Positions 8,500-18,396 of a DNA stretch of 63,697 nt are shown here, piece by piece. Every line of letters begins with the position of its first letter. Position 1 is the first letter of the stretch. Under the pieces are notes generated by a model. The model saw only the letters and a program-made list of their open reading frames with translations, was not told where the DNA came from and did no database searches. The position numbers were made by a program, and so were the translations under genes. Source of the stretch: an uncultured Lentisphaeria bacterium (GTDB lineage: Bacteria; Verrucomicrobiota; Lentisphaeria; Victivallales; UBA1829); the NCBI GenBank assembly GCA_949287225.1, contig CASEFP010000148.1, positions 1 to 63,697 on the forward strand, written 5' to 3'.

Positions 8500-9864
8500 A
8501 TGACCATCGCGGAAGAGACACTCAGAACAGAAAAGGAATCCGGCGAAAAAATGCCCGCGTTCCTGATCGGCATTCAGGGCGCGGACTGTTCGCATGCATC
8601 GGCAATGGAGTATCTTGCGGAGCTGCATGAACTGGTGAATACGCTTGGAATCCCCGTCGCAGGAGAGAAAATCGTGTCCGTCAAACAGATCAACGCGAAA
8701 TTCTATGTAGGCAGCGGCAAGATTCAGGAACTGAAGGCTGAAGCAGCTGCTCATGGTGCTTCGATACTGGTGTTTGACTGCGAGCTCGGCCCCTCCCAGC
8801 AGCGCAACATCGAGAAGGAGTGCGCCATGAAGGTGTTTGACCGCCAGGAGGTGATTCTGGACATCTTCGCGGACCGGGCGCGGACGCGCGAGGCGGTGCT
8901 CCAGGTGGAACTTGCACGGAACCGCTACTATCTGCCGCGCCTGACCGGCGCCTGGTCGCATCTTTCGAGACAGCGCGGCGGTGCACTCGGCACCCGCGGC
9001 GAGGGAGAGAAACAGATCGAATACGACCGGCGCATGGTCAAGCGCCGTATCTCCGCCCTCGAAGAGGAACTCAAACTTGTGCGGAAACAGCGCTCCACCC
9101 AGCGCAAGGGCCGTCTCCGGAATCCGATCTGCAACTGTGCGATCATCGGTTATACGAATGCAGGAAAATCCTCTCTTCTGAACGCGCTGACCAATGCAGG
9201 CGTGACCGCGGAAGACAAGCTCTTTGCGACACTCGACCCGACAACGCGCCGCCTTGTTCTGCCGGATAAGCAGGAACTGCTGCTGACGGACACCGTCGGC
9301 TTCGTCCGCAAACTGCCGCATACGCTCGTGGAGGCGTTCAAATCGACGCTGGAGGAGGCGGTGATCGCGGATTTTCTGCTTCTTGTGCTGGATGTGTCCA
9401 GTCCGCACATGGAGTCCCACTGGGAGACGACGCTTTCCGTCCTTTCCGAGCTTTCCGCCGCGGACAAGAAAATGCTCGTGGTGTTCAACAAGTGCGATCT
9501 GCAGAAGGATCCGGTGGTTCTTGCGCGGATCCGCTCAATCGCGCCGGACGGAATTTTCATCTCCTGCGTGACCAAAGAGGGCTTTCCCGCGCTTCTTTCC
9601 GCACTTTCCCTGTATTCTCATGGGCAAAGTTGCACTTTGGAGCTTGAAATTCCGCCTTCCAGGTCCGATATTATCGCCTTGCTGCATTCCAGAGGGCATA
9701 TTTACGAATCCTCGTGGTCCGAGACCGGACAGTTCGAGGCCGTGGCGAACATTCCCGCGGAGTGCCGGGGGCTCTTTGCTCCGTATGCGAAGGATGCGGC
9801 AGGCGGATGGAACGGAAACAGACAACCAACCGGCGCCGGAGATCCGGCCGGAACAAAGGAATGA
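8500..9864 (+). CDS. hflX: Ribosome-associated GTPase HflX
   Basis: HflX binds the 50S subunit and splits or rescues stalled ribosomes. The 454 residues show the N-terminal HflX domain (FYVGSGKIQEL, FDCELGPSQQRNIE), the linker RTREAVLQVELA, the glycine-rich RGGALGTRGEGEKQ, and a GTPase domain with G1 GYTNAGKSS (about 217), G3 DTVGFVRKLPH and G4 NKCD. The C-terminal tail (about 430-454) is low in hydrophobic residues and rich in Gly, Asn and Pro. ATG 8500 comes three bases after the pgsA stop. Confidence 0.95.
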   Translation: MTIAEETLRTEKESGEKMPAFLIGIQGADCSHASAMEYLAELHELVNTLGIPVAGEKIVSVKQINAKFYVGSGKIQELKAEAAAHGASILVFDCELGPSQQRNIEKECAMKVFDRQEVILDIFADRARTREAVLQVELARNRYYLPRLTGAWSHLSRQRGGALGTRGEGEKQIEYDRRMVKRRISALEEELKLVRKQRSTQRKGRLRNPICNCAIIGYTNAGKSSLLNALTNAGVTAEDKLFATLDPTTRRLVLPDKQELLLTDTVGFVRKLPHTLVEAFKSTLEEAVIADFLLLVLDVSSPHMESHWETTLSVLSELSAADKKMLVVFNKCDLQKDPVVLARIRSIAPDGIFISCVTKEGFPALLSALSLYSHGQSCTLELEIPPSRSDIIALLHSRGHIYESSWSETGQFEAVANIPAECRGLFAPYAKDAAGGWNGNRQPTGAGDPAGTKE

Positions 9865-9867
9865 AAT

Positions 9868-12800
9868 ATGAAAAAGAGCACATTTTGGAACGGACGCGCA
9901 TTGACGCTGCTTCTTGCCGCCGCGCTCATGACCGCGCCGGAAGTTTTTGCGCAGGGATCGCGGACGACCACTGTGAACCGTCAGCTTTCACAGGAGCTCT
10001 GGAACCTCTGGCGCAAAGGTTTCGAGCTGTTTGAAAAAGGCGAAATGAGGATGATCTCCGGCAAATACGAGGAGTCGATACCCTTTTATCAGCAGTCCCT
10101 TGACGCGTTCAACCAGGTCAAGAAGCAGAATCCGGACTGGAACCGCAGCGTGATTGATTACCGGATCAGCCTCTCCACGCGCCGCCTTGCCTCCGCCAGA
10201 CGCAAGGCGAAGGAGGCGGCCGAAACCGCGAAACGCATGGAACAGCGGAAAAAATATGAGGCCGAGGCAAAGGCAATCCGTGAAAAGGATGAAAAATACA
10301 AAGCCGTCAGCGCGGAAAACGAGAAGCTGAGAAAACAGCTGGAGTCCCTTCAGGGTGAACTCAAAACCGCCCGTTCCAGCGCACAGCGCGGCAATGCGGC
10401 CATCAAACAGATCCGGGAGGTGCTCTCCGAGCGAGATGTTCTTGAAAAGAAACTTGCTGTCCTGAATCTGCAATATTCGGAACTCCTGGAAAAGCACAGG
10501 AAAGCATCCATTTCCCGGGAAACGGAAAAGCTTCTTACCAGCGAACAGGCAAAGACCGCCGCATTCATGAAACTCATCAAAGAGCAGAACGAGGAACTTG
10601 CAAACATCCGGAAACAATACCGCGAACTGACCGCCGAAAAGGAAAAACGCGACAAGATGCTTGAGGATGTTTCCAAGACCCTCTCCAATGAGAAGACCTT
10701 TGCCGAAGTCGAGCGGAAGAAACTCCAGGACGATCTTGCCGCGGCAAAACGGAAACTCTCCGAAACGGAAAAAAATCTCGCCGCGTCCACGAAACTTCTT
10801 GCGGAAAAAACACGCTCCTCCGAGGAGGCCGCCGAACAGATCCGCAAACTGAAAGCCGAACAGACCGTTGCCGCTTCCGCCCGGAGAATCGAAGCCGAGG
10901 CTGCCGCCGTCAGAAAAGATAACGAGATACTGAAAAAGGCGGTCTCTGACGCTCTTGCCGAAAAGAGTGCTCTGAATGAAAAACTTGCCGCGGCTCTGAA
11001 GGAAAGTGCCGCCCTGAAAAAGGATCTCGTGCAGAATATCGAACAGCGCAATGCCTTTGCGAAATCGAATGATTCCATGGGGAAGCGTCTCGCTGAGCTT
11101 CAAAAGAATGCCGAACAGCTTTCCAGCGACAATGCCGCGATGAAAAAAGAGCTTGCAAAGGCAACGGCGGACCGCGATCTTTTTGCAAAGAAAGTCAATG
11201 ATAAATTCGACGAAATGAGCGATAAGCGCATTTCCGAACTCAAGGTGCAGATTGTCGATCTCAAGGCCGCGCATGAAGCGCAGATGAAAAAACTGAACGC
11301 TTCCGTCTCCGGGAAGGATGCGGAACTTAAAACGCTCCGGGAGAAGCTGGTTCTCGCGGAAGACAGCCGCAAAATGAGCGATAAGCGCATTTCCGAACTC
11401 AAAGAGCAGATCGTTGATCTCAAGGTTGCGCATACTTCGCAGATGAAAAAACTGAACGCTTCCGTTTCCGGGAAGGATGCGGAACTTAAAACGCTCCGGG
11501 AGAAGCTGGTTCTCGCGGAAGACAGCAGCGCCAAACGTTTGCAGGAGATTGCATCTCTGAAAGGTTCTCTTGAAAACCGGAAGAAAGCATCGGCCACGTC
11601 CAATGAGGTGGACAAGGCGCGTCTCGAATCCGCGATTGCGGCCCTGACAGCGAAACTCACAACGACCGAACAGTCTTTGAAGAAATCGAACGCCTCGCGC
11701 GCGGAACTGGAAAAACAGCTTGCCGCCCTGAAGAGCGCTGCCGGTGAAACTGCCGGAATAAGCAATGACAATGCCGAGCTGAAAAAGAGAGTGACGGAAC
11801 TTTCCGGAAAACTCGCATCGGCGGAACAGGCAAAGACAGCCCTCGAAGCGGTTCGGAAGTCACTGGAAACCGAAGTGGCGAACCTCAAGGCCAGGACTGT
11901 GACTGTCCCCGCACAGCCGCCTGCGGCATCCGATGCATCGAAAGCCGAAATCACGAAACTGACCGCTTCGTTGATTGAACTGCGCGAAGCCAATGCACAG
12001 TATGAGAACGCTGTCCGGAACCTGACCGCCGCCGGGAAAAAGCTCGAAACGGAAAAAGAGTCGCTTGTCAAAGAACTTGCCGATGCGAAAAAACAGCTCG
12101 AATCGCGTGATGTCGGGCCGAACAACTCGCTTGTGGCCAAAGAAAATCTGGAACTCAAGGAAAAGGCCGTTCGCAGTGAAAAGCTGTATGCCGAACTCAA
12201 GGCCGAACGTGATGAGCTTGCCGCCCGGCGCACCGCCCTTGACAAGGAGGTTGTGAAACTCCGGCAGGACAACGAGGCTCTGACCAAAAGCGAGACCCTT
12301 CTCAAGGCCGATCTCAAGCGCTGGTCCGAGGGAACAGGTGGAATCGCCAGAGACACCATCGCCAAGAAAAACCAGGCGATCGACGAACTCATCAGGGAAC
12401 TGGAAGCTGGAAAATCCAATAAGAAACAGCTGGAACTTCAGATCACCGATCTGCGCAACGAGATCACCCGTCTGAAATCCCGTGCCGACAATGCCGCTGA
12501 AACGGCGAAAAAAGCGGTTGCCGACGCGCGGAGATACCGCCGCGAGCTGACGACTCTCCGTGCGGATATTGAGGATGGTGTGATTGCCGTGAAATCTTCC
12601 GGTGCTCCAAAGGCCGCCGTCACCGTGACCGAAGCAAAGACGCCTTCTGTTCCCGCCGCCTCAACGGAAGTCAAAAAGACCGCCTACGATGTGAAGGCGT
12701 ATCAGGAGGCGATGGCGAATGCCCGCGCCGCCGAGGCGAAGAAGGATCTTGGGACTGCGCTCTGGCAGTACTGGCGCGCGGCCGATATTGCGGTGAACAA

Positions 12801-12933
12801 TCCGGAGCCGTATCTGAATCTGGTTCGTGTTCACCTCCTGCGCAAAGAGAAGGAGTCTGCGGAAAAGGCATACCGCAAGGCGCTTCAGAACGGTGCGGAA
12901 CGTGATATGACGCTTGAGGAACAGTTCAAATAA
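9868..12933 (+). CDS. Exported giant coiled-coil protein with terminal TPR-like repeats
   Basis: I do not recognise a named family. The 1021 residues begin with a signal peptide (hydrophobic LTLLLAAALMTAPEVFA, cut near AQG). A TPR-like helical pair follows (about 36-85, GKYEESIPFYQQSLDAF). About 800 residues of heptad-rich Lys/Glu/Ala coiled coil make up the middle, and another TPR-like unit closes the protein (DLGTALWQYWRAADIAVNNPEPYLNLVRVHL is split across about 960-990). A 53-residue block is duplicated in tandem (nt 11215-11532). The shape suggests a periplasmic scaffold or envelope spacer; that is inference. ATG 9868 lies three bases after the hflX stop. Confidence 0.8.
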   Translation: MKKSTFWNGRALTLLLAAALMTAPEVFAQGSRTTTVNRQLSQELWNLWRKGFELFEKGEMRMISGKYEESIPFYQQSLDAFNQVKKQNPDWNRSVIDYRISLSTRRLASARRKAKEAAETAKRMEQRKKYEAEAKAIREKDEKYKAVSAENEKLRKQLESLQGELKTARSSAQRGNAAIKQIREVLSERDVLEKKLAVLNLQYSELLEKHRKASISRETEKLLTSEQAKTAAFMKLIKEQNEELANIRKQYRELTAEKEKRDKMLEDVSKTLSNEKTFAEVERKKLQDDLAAAKRKLSETEKNLAASTKLLAEKTRSSEEAAEQIRKLKAEQTVAASARRIEAEAAAVRKDNEILKKAVSDALAEKSALNEKLAAALKESAALKKDLVQNIEQRNAFAKSNDSMGKRLAELQKNAEQLSSDNAAMKKELAKATADRDLFAKKVNDKFDEMSDKRISELKVQIVDLKAAHEAQMKKLNASVSGKDAELKTLREKLVLAEDSRKMSDKRISELKEQIVDLKVAHTSQMKKLNASVSGKDAELKTLREKLVLAEDSSAKRLQEIASLKGSLENRKKASATSNEVDKARLESAIAALTAKLTTTEQSLKKSNASRAELEKQLAALKSAAGETAGISNDNAELKKRVTELSGKLASAEQAKTALEAVRKSLETEVANLKARTVTVPAQPPAASDASKAEITKLTASLIELREANAQYENAVRNLTAAGKKLETEKESLVKELADAKKQLESRDVGPNNSLVAKENLELKEKAVRSEKLYAELKAERDELAARRTALDKEVVKLRQDNEALTKSETLLKADLKRWSEGTGGIARDTIAKKNQAIDELIRELEAGKSNKKQLELQITDLRNEITRLKSRADNAAETAKKAVADARRYRRELTTLRADIEDGVIAVKSSGAPKAAVTVTEAKTPSVPAASTEVKKTAYDVKAYQEAMANARAAEAKKDLGTALWQYWRAADIAVNNPEPYLNLVRVHLLRKEKESAEKAYRKALQNGAERDMTLEEQFK
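11215..11529 (+). repeat. 159-bp tandem duplication inside the coiled-coil gene
   Basis: Blocks 11215-11373 and 11374-about 11529 both start ATGAGCGATAAGCGCATTTC and run nearly identical for 53 codons (about a dozen mismatches). In the protein this repeats the MSDKRISELK...LREKLVLAEDS segment. The in-frame length keeps coiled-coil phase approximately, so it probably lengthens the rod. Confidence 0.9.
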
Positions 12934-12956
12934 CCATAAAAAACAGGAATAATACG

Positions 12957-13289
12957 ATGTCCATGTTTGGAAATCTCGGTGAAATGGCGGGTCTCATGAA
13001 GAAATTCGGCGAGATCCAGAAGAATATGAAGAAAATGAAGGAGGAGCTTTCCGCCATCGAGGTCACGGGGAAAAATGCGACCGGACAGGTCGAGGTTCTG
13101 GTCTCCGGCGATTTCTGTCTGAAGAAGGTGTTCATCGCTCCCGCGCTCGCGGAGATGAAGGATGCTTCGATTCTGGAATCCGCCGTGTATGAAGCCGTGA
13201 ACAATGCGCTTCTTCAGGCGAAAACGGAAAGCGCGAAGAAGCTTTCCGAGGCGACCGGCGGAATCAATATTCCCGGTCTGACAGAGTAA
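12957..13289 (+). CDS. ybaB: YbaB/EbfC nucleoid-associated protein
   Basis: This small dimeric DNA-binding protein is normally encoded immediately before recR, as here (six bases apart). Its 110 residues show the family pattern: Met-rich N-terminal helix with repeated KKMKEEL, then a central sheet (EVTGKNATGQVEVLVSGDFCLKKV split over about 36-60) and a C-terminal helix (AVNNALLQAKTES). AGGAAT precedes the ATG. Confidence 0.93.
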   Translation: MSMFGNLGEMAGLMKKFGEIQKNMKKMKEELSAIEVTGKNATGQVEVLVSGDFCLKKVFIAPALAEMKDASILESAVYEAVNNALLQAKTESAKKLSEATGGINIPGLTE

Positions 13290-13295
13290 GAAGGC

Positions 13296-13913
13296 ATGAT
13301 GGAAAGATATCCACAGGCAATTGAGGAGCTCATGGAGCTGCTTCGAGGTCTGCCCGGAGTCGGAAGGCGCAGCGCGGAACGCATGGCCTTCCGTCTTTAT
13401 TCCTGGGACGAGGAAAAACTCGAAGCGCTTTCCGCAAATCTGCATACGCTCAAACAGCGGGTCGGAAAATGCCCGCGCTGCGGCAATCTTTCCGGCGATG
13501 ACAACGAGGAAGGGCTCTGTGCCATCTGTGCGTCTCCGCTCCGCGACGCATCGGTGGTCTGTGTGGTCGAAGAGGCGGCACAGATTCGGAATATCGAGGC
13601 GAGCGGCGTTTTCAAAGGTGTTTATCATGTGCTCGGCGGGCGTATCGCCCCGCTGGAGGGCAGGGGGATTGATTCGATTGATGTCGAGGGGCTGGAAAAA
13701 CGGATCGGGGAAGGGACCATCCGGGAGGTCATCCTTGCCCTGAGCCCCGATGTCGAAGGGCAGGCAACCGCAATTTATCTCGCCAACCGCCTGAAAGAGC
13801 GCGGCGTTAAAATCAGCCGTCCTGCGCAGGGGCTGCCGGCCGGATCGGATTTGAGTTATGCCGACCCTGCGACAATCGCCGCAGCACTCAGCGGAAGAAC
13901 CATGTTTGACTGA
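13296..13913 (+). CDS. recR: Recombination mediator RecR
   Basis: RecR works with RecO to load RecA on single-stranded gaps. The 205 residues show an N-terminal HhH (LRGLPGVGRRSAERMAF), a four-cysteine zinc finger (CPRCGNL...CAIC, about 60-77), a TOPRIM domain (VVCVVEEA, then YHVLGGRIAPLEG) and the C-terminal Walker-B-like ARPxG variant (RPAQGLPAGSDL). Length is typical (about 200). Two consecutive ATG codons (13296, 13299) are both usable. Confidence 0.96.
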   Translation: MMERYPQAIEELMELLRGLPGVGRRSAERMAFRLYSWDEEKLEALSANLHTLKQRVGKCPRCGNLSGDDNEEGLCAICASPLRDASVVCVVEEAAQIRNIEASGVFKGVYHVLGGRIAPLEGRGIDSIDVEGLEKRIGEGTIREVILALSPDVEGQATAIYLANRLKERGVKISRPAQGLPAGSDLSYADPATIAAALSGRTMFD

Positions 13914-13932
13914 AGAAGGATGTTTTGCTGGA

Positions 13933-14802
13933 ATGGAAGAGAATGTTGTGAAGATCGCTCTGCTGCAGGACAAGGCACGCGCATCTGTGGACGAAGCCGC
14001 CGCTGTGACGGAAGCCGCGATTGCGGAAGCCGCCGCGAACGGCGCGAAAATCATCTGCACGCAGGAACTTTTCCTGACCGAATATTTCTGCTGGAAGCAG
14101 GACCCTGCTTTTTTCGATCTTGCGCATCCGGTTCCCTCTCCGCTGACCGAACGTTTTCAGCGCGTTGCGGCGGAACACGGAACGGTCCTGATCCTGTCGC
14201 TCTTCGAGCTTCGCGCACCGGGACTGCATCACAACACCGCGTTGGTGATCGACGCGGACGGTTCCCTGCTCGGAAAATACCGCAAGATGCACATCCCGCA
14301 GGATCCGGGCTTCGAGGAAAAATTCTATTTTGCGCCCGGCGATCTGGGGTTCCGCGCCTTCGACACAAAATACGGAAGGATCGGCGTGATCATCTGCTGG
14401 GATCAGTGGTATCCGGAATCGGCGCGTCTGACCGCGCTCAAGGGGGCGGAGATCATCTTCTGCCCGACCGCGATCGGCGGACTCGCCGAAGAAGGTCCCG
14501 CGCTTGCCTCGCTCCAGCGCGACGCATGGCTGAATGTCCAGCGCGGCCACGCGGTTGCGAACGGCTGCTACTATGCCGCCGTAAACCGGGTGGGCGTCGA
14601 ACACGGCACGCGCTTCTGGGGATCGTCGTTCGTCTGCGACTATTACGGGAACCATATGGTGCTTGGTTCCGAAGAGGATTGCGCGATTCTGTATGCCGAA
14701 TGCGATTTCCGCGCGATGGAGGAGCATCGGCGCATGTGGCCCTTCTTCCGCGACCGCCGGATCGACGCGTATGATAATCTGTTGAGGCGTTTTGATGATT
14801 GA
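13933..14802 (+). CDS. aguB: N-carbamoylputrescine amidohydrolase
   Basis: Nitrilase-superfamily enzyme that hydrolyses N-carbamoylputrescine to putrescine, CO2 and ammonia, the last step of the agmatine route. The catalytic triad is visible: Glu45 (CTQELF), Lys118 (KYRKMHIP) and Cys155 (GVIICWDQWYPE). The 289-residue length fits. I start at ATG 13933: the frame is open further upstream into recR, but nothing there is conserved. GAAGAAGGA lies 12 bases before the ATG. The end overlaps aguA by eight bases, which supports one polyamine module. Confidence 0.94.
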   Translation: MEENVVKIALLQDKARASVDEAAAVTEAAIAEAAANGAKIICTQELFLTEYFCWKQDPAFFDLAHPVPSPLTERFQRVAAEHGTVLILSLFELRAPGLHHNTALVIDADGSLLGKYRKMHIPQDPGFEEKFYFAPGDLGFRAFDTKYGRIGVIICWDQWYPESARLTALKGAEIIFCPTAIGGLAEEGPALASLQRDAWLNVQRGHAVANGCYYAAVNRVGVEHGTRFWGSSFVCDYYGNHMVLGSEEDCAILYAECDFRAMEEHRRMWPFFRDRRIDAYDNLLRRFDD

Positions 14803-15859
14803 GAGTTTTGCAAACGGGGAGTCTCCGAAGGGGCTCGGGTTTTCGATGCCGCCGGAATGGAGTGCGCAGGAGGCGGTCTTTCTGAGCTGGCCGTCGAATC
14901 CGGAGACCTGGCCGGGCGTTTTCCGCCGCGCCGAGGAGGCGTATGCGTCTTTCGCATCTGCGATTTCGTCTTATGAGCGCGTCCGGATTCTGTGCGCGGC
15001 GTCGGAGTTCGACCGCGTCAGCGATGCGCTGGCGGATGCGGACGCGCATTTTGAACGGATCGAGCTTTTCGACATCCCGACCGACGATGCGTGGTGCCGC
15101 GATCACGGGCCGGTTTTCGTGAAGAATCCGCGGACCGGGGAACGTGCCGTCCTCGACTTCACCTACAATGCCTGGGGCGGGAAATTCCCGCCGTGGGACA
15201 GGGATGACGCGGTTCCCGCGCTTGTTGCCGAACAGCTCGGATTCCGCCGTTTCCGCATTCCGTTCGTCTGCGAGGGCGGCGCGCTGGAAGTGAACGGCGC
15301 GGGCGATCTCCTGACCACGCGCTCGGTGATCCTGAATCCGAACCGCAATCCCGGTATTTCCGAATCCGAGGCGGAGGAGATTCTGTGCGAATCGCTCGGC
15401 GTCGAGCAGGTGCTGTGGCTCGACGGCGGACTGCTGGGAGACGATACCGACGGGCACATTGACACACTGGCGCGTTTTGTCTCGGAGAATGTCGTGCTTG
15501 CCCCTTCCGCGCCCGCGTGGAATCCGAATCACGATGTGCTCCATGAAAACATCCGCGCACTCCGGAGAATGCGGACGGCGGAGAGCTCCTCTCTGCTTGA
15601 AGTCATTCCGCTGAATTCTCCGAAACCGATCCGGCCCGAAGGGTGGCGCGAGGAGATTCTTCCGGCGACCTATGCCAACTATCTTCTGATCAACCGGGCC
15701 GTTCTGGTGCCTACCTATCGTCAGGATTTCGCTGATTCCGAAGCGCTTGCAATCATCGGTCAGGCGTATCCGGATCGGACGGTGATTCCGATCGACTGTT
15801 CGGACATCATTCTTGAGGGAGGCGCGCTGCACTGCCTGAGCCAGCAGCAGCCGCGGTAA
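14795..15859 (+). CDS. aguA: Agmatine deiminase
   Basis: Converts agmatine to N-carbamoylputrescine and ammonia, feeding AguB. The guanidine-modifying fold is recognisable from AVFLSWPSNPETWPG at the start, DDAWCRDHGPVFV (about 100), FTYNAWGGKF, GGALEVNG, DTDGHIDTLARF and the C-terminal catalytic cysteine at about 347 (GGALHC). Length (354) is typical. I start at ATG 14795 rather than the TTG just before; it overlaps the aguB stop. No arginine decarboxylase is nearby. Confidence 0.95.
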   Translation: MIESFANGESPKGLGFSMPPEWSAQEAVFLSWPSNPETWPGVFRRAEEAYASFASAISSYERVRILCAASEFDRVSDALADADAHFERIELFDIPTDDAWCRDHGPVFVKNPRTGERAVLDFTYNAWGGKFPPWDRDDAVPALVAEQLGFRRFRIPFVCEGGALEVNGAGDLLTTRSVILNPNRNPGISESEAEEILCESLGVEQVLWLDGGLLGDDTDGHIDTLARFVSENVVLAPSAPAWNPNHDVLHENIRALRRMRTAESSSLLEVIPLNSPKPIRPEGWREEILPATYANYLLINRAVLVPTYRQDFADSEALAIIGQAYPDRTVIPIDCSDIILEGGALHCLSQQQPR

Positions 15860-15945
15860 GAAGCATCCCATGCTGAGCATCTTTTTCTCCGTTTTTGCCT
15901 GCGCCGGGCATTTTCTGCCCGTTTCCGATGAAAGAGGGGTGCCGC

Positions 15946-18294
15946 ATGAGCGATGAACTGCATTCCTGTTTGAAGCGTTATTTCGGATTCGATTCGTTTC
16001 TGGATCATCAGGAAGCGGTCGTCCGCGACATCTTGAACGGAGAGGATGTCTGCGTGATCATGCCGACCGGAGCGGGCAAGTCGCTCTGCTACCAGCTGCC
16101 GCTTCTGATGCGGAACGGTTACAGCATCATTGTCTCTCCGCTGATTTCGCTGATGAAGGATCAGGTGGACGCTCTGCGCGGGCGCGGCATTCCGGCGGCA
16201 TTTGTCAATACAACTCTGTCCGGTTCGGAACAGTATACGATATTAAATGATATCGCCTACTGTCGAATAAAGTTGCTTTATGTCGCCCCGGAACGTTTTC
16301 AATCCAACTTTTTCCGGGGCTTTCTCGAATCCCATCCGCCGGAGGCGCTCGTCGTCGACGAGGCGCACTGCATCAGCCAGTGGGGACACGATTTCCGTCC
16401 GTCCTATCTGCGGCTCGGAGAGATCATCGAGTCGTTTCATATTCCGCAGGTCTGCGCCTTCACCGCGACCGCGACGCCACATGTGCGCGAGGATATTCTC
16501 CGCCAGCTTCACCGCCCCGAGATGATCCTGCATGCGGCTGGATTCAAGCGTCCGAACCTGGCTTTTTCCGTGGTGCGCGCAAGCGGCGCGGAGCAGAAGA
16601 ACGCGTATCTTCGCAAGCTCCTTTCGGCAAAAAAAGTGCCGACCATTATTTACACGTCCACGCGCAAAGCTGTCGAACAGCTCCGGGAGGAGTTTCCGTG
16701 CATCGCCTATCACGCGGGAATGAGCGACGCCGACCGGAGTGCGGCGCAGGAGCGTTTCATGAACGAGGAGGCACCGCTTCTGGTCGCGACCAACGCGTTC
16801 GGCATGGGGATCGACCGCCCGGATGTCCGGCGCGTGATCCACTACAACATTCCCGGTTCGATCGAAGCTTATTACCAGGAGGCGGGACGCGCGGGACGCG
16901 ACGGGGAAAGTGCCGAATGCATCCTCTTCTATTCCGCCGCCGACCGTTTTGTGCAGGAGTTTCTGATCGACCTCAACAATCCGCCGCGTGAGGTGGTGGA
17001 ATCCGTCTATGCCGCACTTCTGGCCGAAGCGGGGAGAGGCGCCTCCAATACACTCGAACTGACTCATGCGCAGCTTCTGGAAATGGTGCCCGAGGCGAAA
17101 GCGGAAGGGCAGATCGGCGCGGCATTGAGCATTCTGGAACAGAACGCTTATCTCGAACGCGCCCTGAACGCGCATGACCGCGTTTCTCTGCGCATCACGG
17201 GTGATCCTGCCATGCTTTCCCGTGAACATGAGGCGCAGAACACCCAGCGTTCGCGCTTTCTTTCGCGTTTTCTTGCCGCGGAGGGAGCCCGCGCGCTTCT
17301 GGAGCGGGAATACACCTATGAGGAGCTCGCCCGGATCGCGGGCCTGCGGATCGACCAGGTGAAGCGGGTGCTTGCGAATCTGAACGGTTCCGTCCTGCAG
17401 TACTCGCTCCCGTTCCGGGGCCGCGCCGTGACGCTGCTCCGCCCGGAGGAGGAGACGCTTTCGATTGATTTTTCCGAGCTGGAATACAAGCGGGCGCTGG
17501 AGCTTGAGCGTCTGGAGGATATGATCCGTTACACGCGGAGCGGCCACTGCCGTCAGGAGTATCTCATCTCCTATTTCGGCGAGGAGGCCGGAACGTGGAA
17601 ATGCGGCAACTGCGATTTCTGCACGAAACAGACGGCGGGAGCCAGAACGCTTTCCGAATCCGAGCGCGGAGCGGTCCGGACAATCCTGCGCGCGGTCCGC
17701 TCCTTTGAGGGGCGTCTCGGGGGAGGGCGCCTGAGCCTGATTCTCGCGGGTGCGCGCCGTCCGGAGCTTGTCCGGAGCGGGCAGGTGCGCAGTCCCTTCT
17801 TCGGCGCACTCAAGACATGGAGCCAGAGCCAGCTTCTGCTGATCCTGAAATCCCTGGAGGCGGAAGGATACCTGAAACGCGTCGGAAATCCGGAATATCC
17901 CTGTCTCGGACTGACGGATGCCGGGCAGGAGATTCTGCAGGGGGAGGGGGGGAGCCTTTCCCTTGCTCTGCCGGAAATGAGCGGCGTTCCCCCGCGTGAA
18001 GCTCCGCGTAAAAAAAGCCGGAAGATCGTTTCCGGGCGCGGAGAAATTTCCGAACGGGTCCTCTACGGCAGCGACGAGGAGCTTTTTGAGCACCTGCGGG
18101 AACTCCGTGCTGATCTGGCAAGGAAAAAACACGTGCCCCCTTACTGCATTCTGACGGACGCGGCGCTGCGGGAGTTTGCCGCGAAACGTCCGATCTCGAT
18201 TCCCGAGGCAGCCGCAATCCGCGGGGTCGGCGCGGCAAAAATCCGCACGATCGTTCCCATCTTCCTCGAAGCCGTGCAGAAATGGAGCTTCTGA
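15946..18294 (+). CDS. recQ: ATP-dependent DNA helicase RecQ
   Basis: 3'-to-5' helicase of recombination and fork repair. From ATG 15946 (GAGGGG six bases upstream) it has 782 residues: Walker A PTGAGKS (about 40-46), SPLISLMKDQV, DEAH box at about 138, FTATAT, the C-terminal RecA-like lobe (TNAFGMGIDRPDVR, EAGRAGRDG), a zinc-binding RQC module (CRQEYLISYFG, CGNCDFC at about 560), a winged helix and an HRDC-like tail (FAAKRPISIPEAAAIRGVG). It is longer than E. coli RecQ (about 610) because of linkers before HRDC. Confidence 0.94.
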   Translation: MSDELHSCLKRYFGFDSFLDHQEAVVRDILNGEDVCVIMPTGAGKSLCYQLPLLMRNGYSIIVSPLISLMKDQVDALRGRGIPAAFVNTTLSGSEQYTILNDIAYCRIKLLYVAPERFQSNFFRGFLESHPPEALVVDEAHCISQWGHDFRPSYLRLGEIIESFHIPQVCAFTATATPHVREDILRQLHRPEMILHAAGFKRPNLAFSVVRASGAEQKNAYLRKLLSAKKVPTIIYTSTRKAVEQLREEFPCIAYHAGMSDADRSAAQERFMNEEAPLLVATNAFGMGIDRPDVRRVIHYNIPGSIEAYYQEAGRAGRDGESAECILFYSAADRFVQEFLIDLNNPPREVVESVYAALLAEAGRGASNTLELTHAQLLEMVPEAKAEGQIGAALSILEQNAYLERALNAHDRVSLRITGDPAMLSREHEAQNTQRSRFLSRFLAAEGARALLEREYTYEELARIAGLRIDQVKRVLANLNGSVLQYSLPFRGRAVTLLRPEEETLSIDFSELEYKRALELERLEDMIRYTRSGHCRQEYLISYFGEEAGTWKCGNCDFCTKQTAGARTLSESERGAVRTILRAVRSFEGRLGGGRLSLILAGARRPELVRSGQVRSPFFGALKTWSQSQLLLILKSLEAEGYLKRVGNPEYPCLGLTDAGQEILQGEGGSLSLALPEMSGVPPREAPRKKSRKIVSGRGEISERVLYGSDEELFEHLRELRADLARKKHVPPYCILTDAALREFAAKRPISIPEAAAIRGVGAAKIRTIVPIFLEAVQKWSF

Positions 18295-18338
18295 CCGGAG
18301 CTTCCGTCCGGAAAAAACATTTTTTTCACAAGGAAAGG

Positions 18339-18367
18339 TTGCAGGGATCCTTTTCTTCCTGTATATT
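18339..18367 (+). promoter_or_regulatory. Sigma-70-type promoter for the TPR protein/AraC genes
   Basis: TTGCAG (18339-18344), 17-base spacer, TATATT (18362-18367); start codon at 18397. Confidence 0.65.
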
Positions 18368-18396
18368 TTCCGGAAATTGTCCCGGGGAGTCTTTTC

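Noticed and set aside
9988..12419. Hydrophobic and Ser-rich minus-strand frames opposite the coiled-coil gene
   Set aside because: The complement of Lys/Glu-rich coding reads as Phe/Leu/Ser; this explains the apparent membrane helices.
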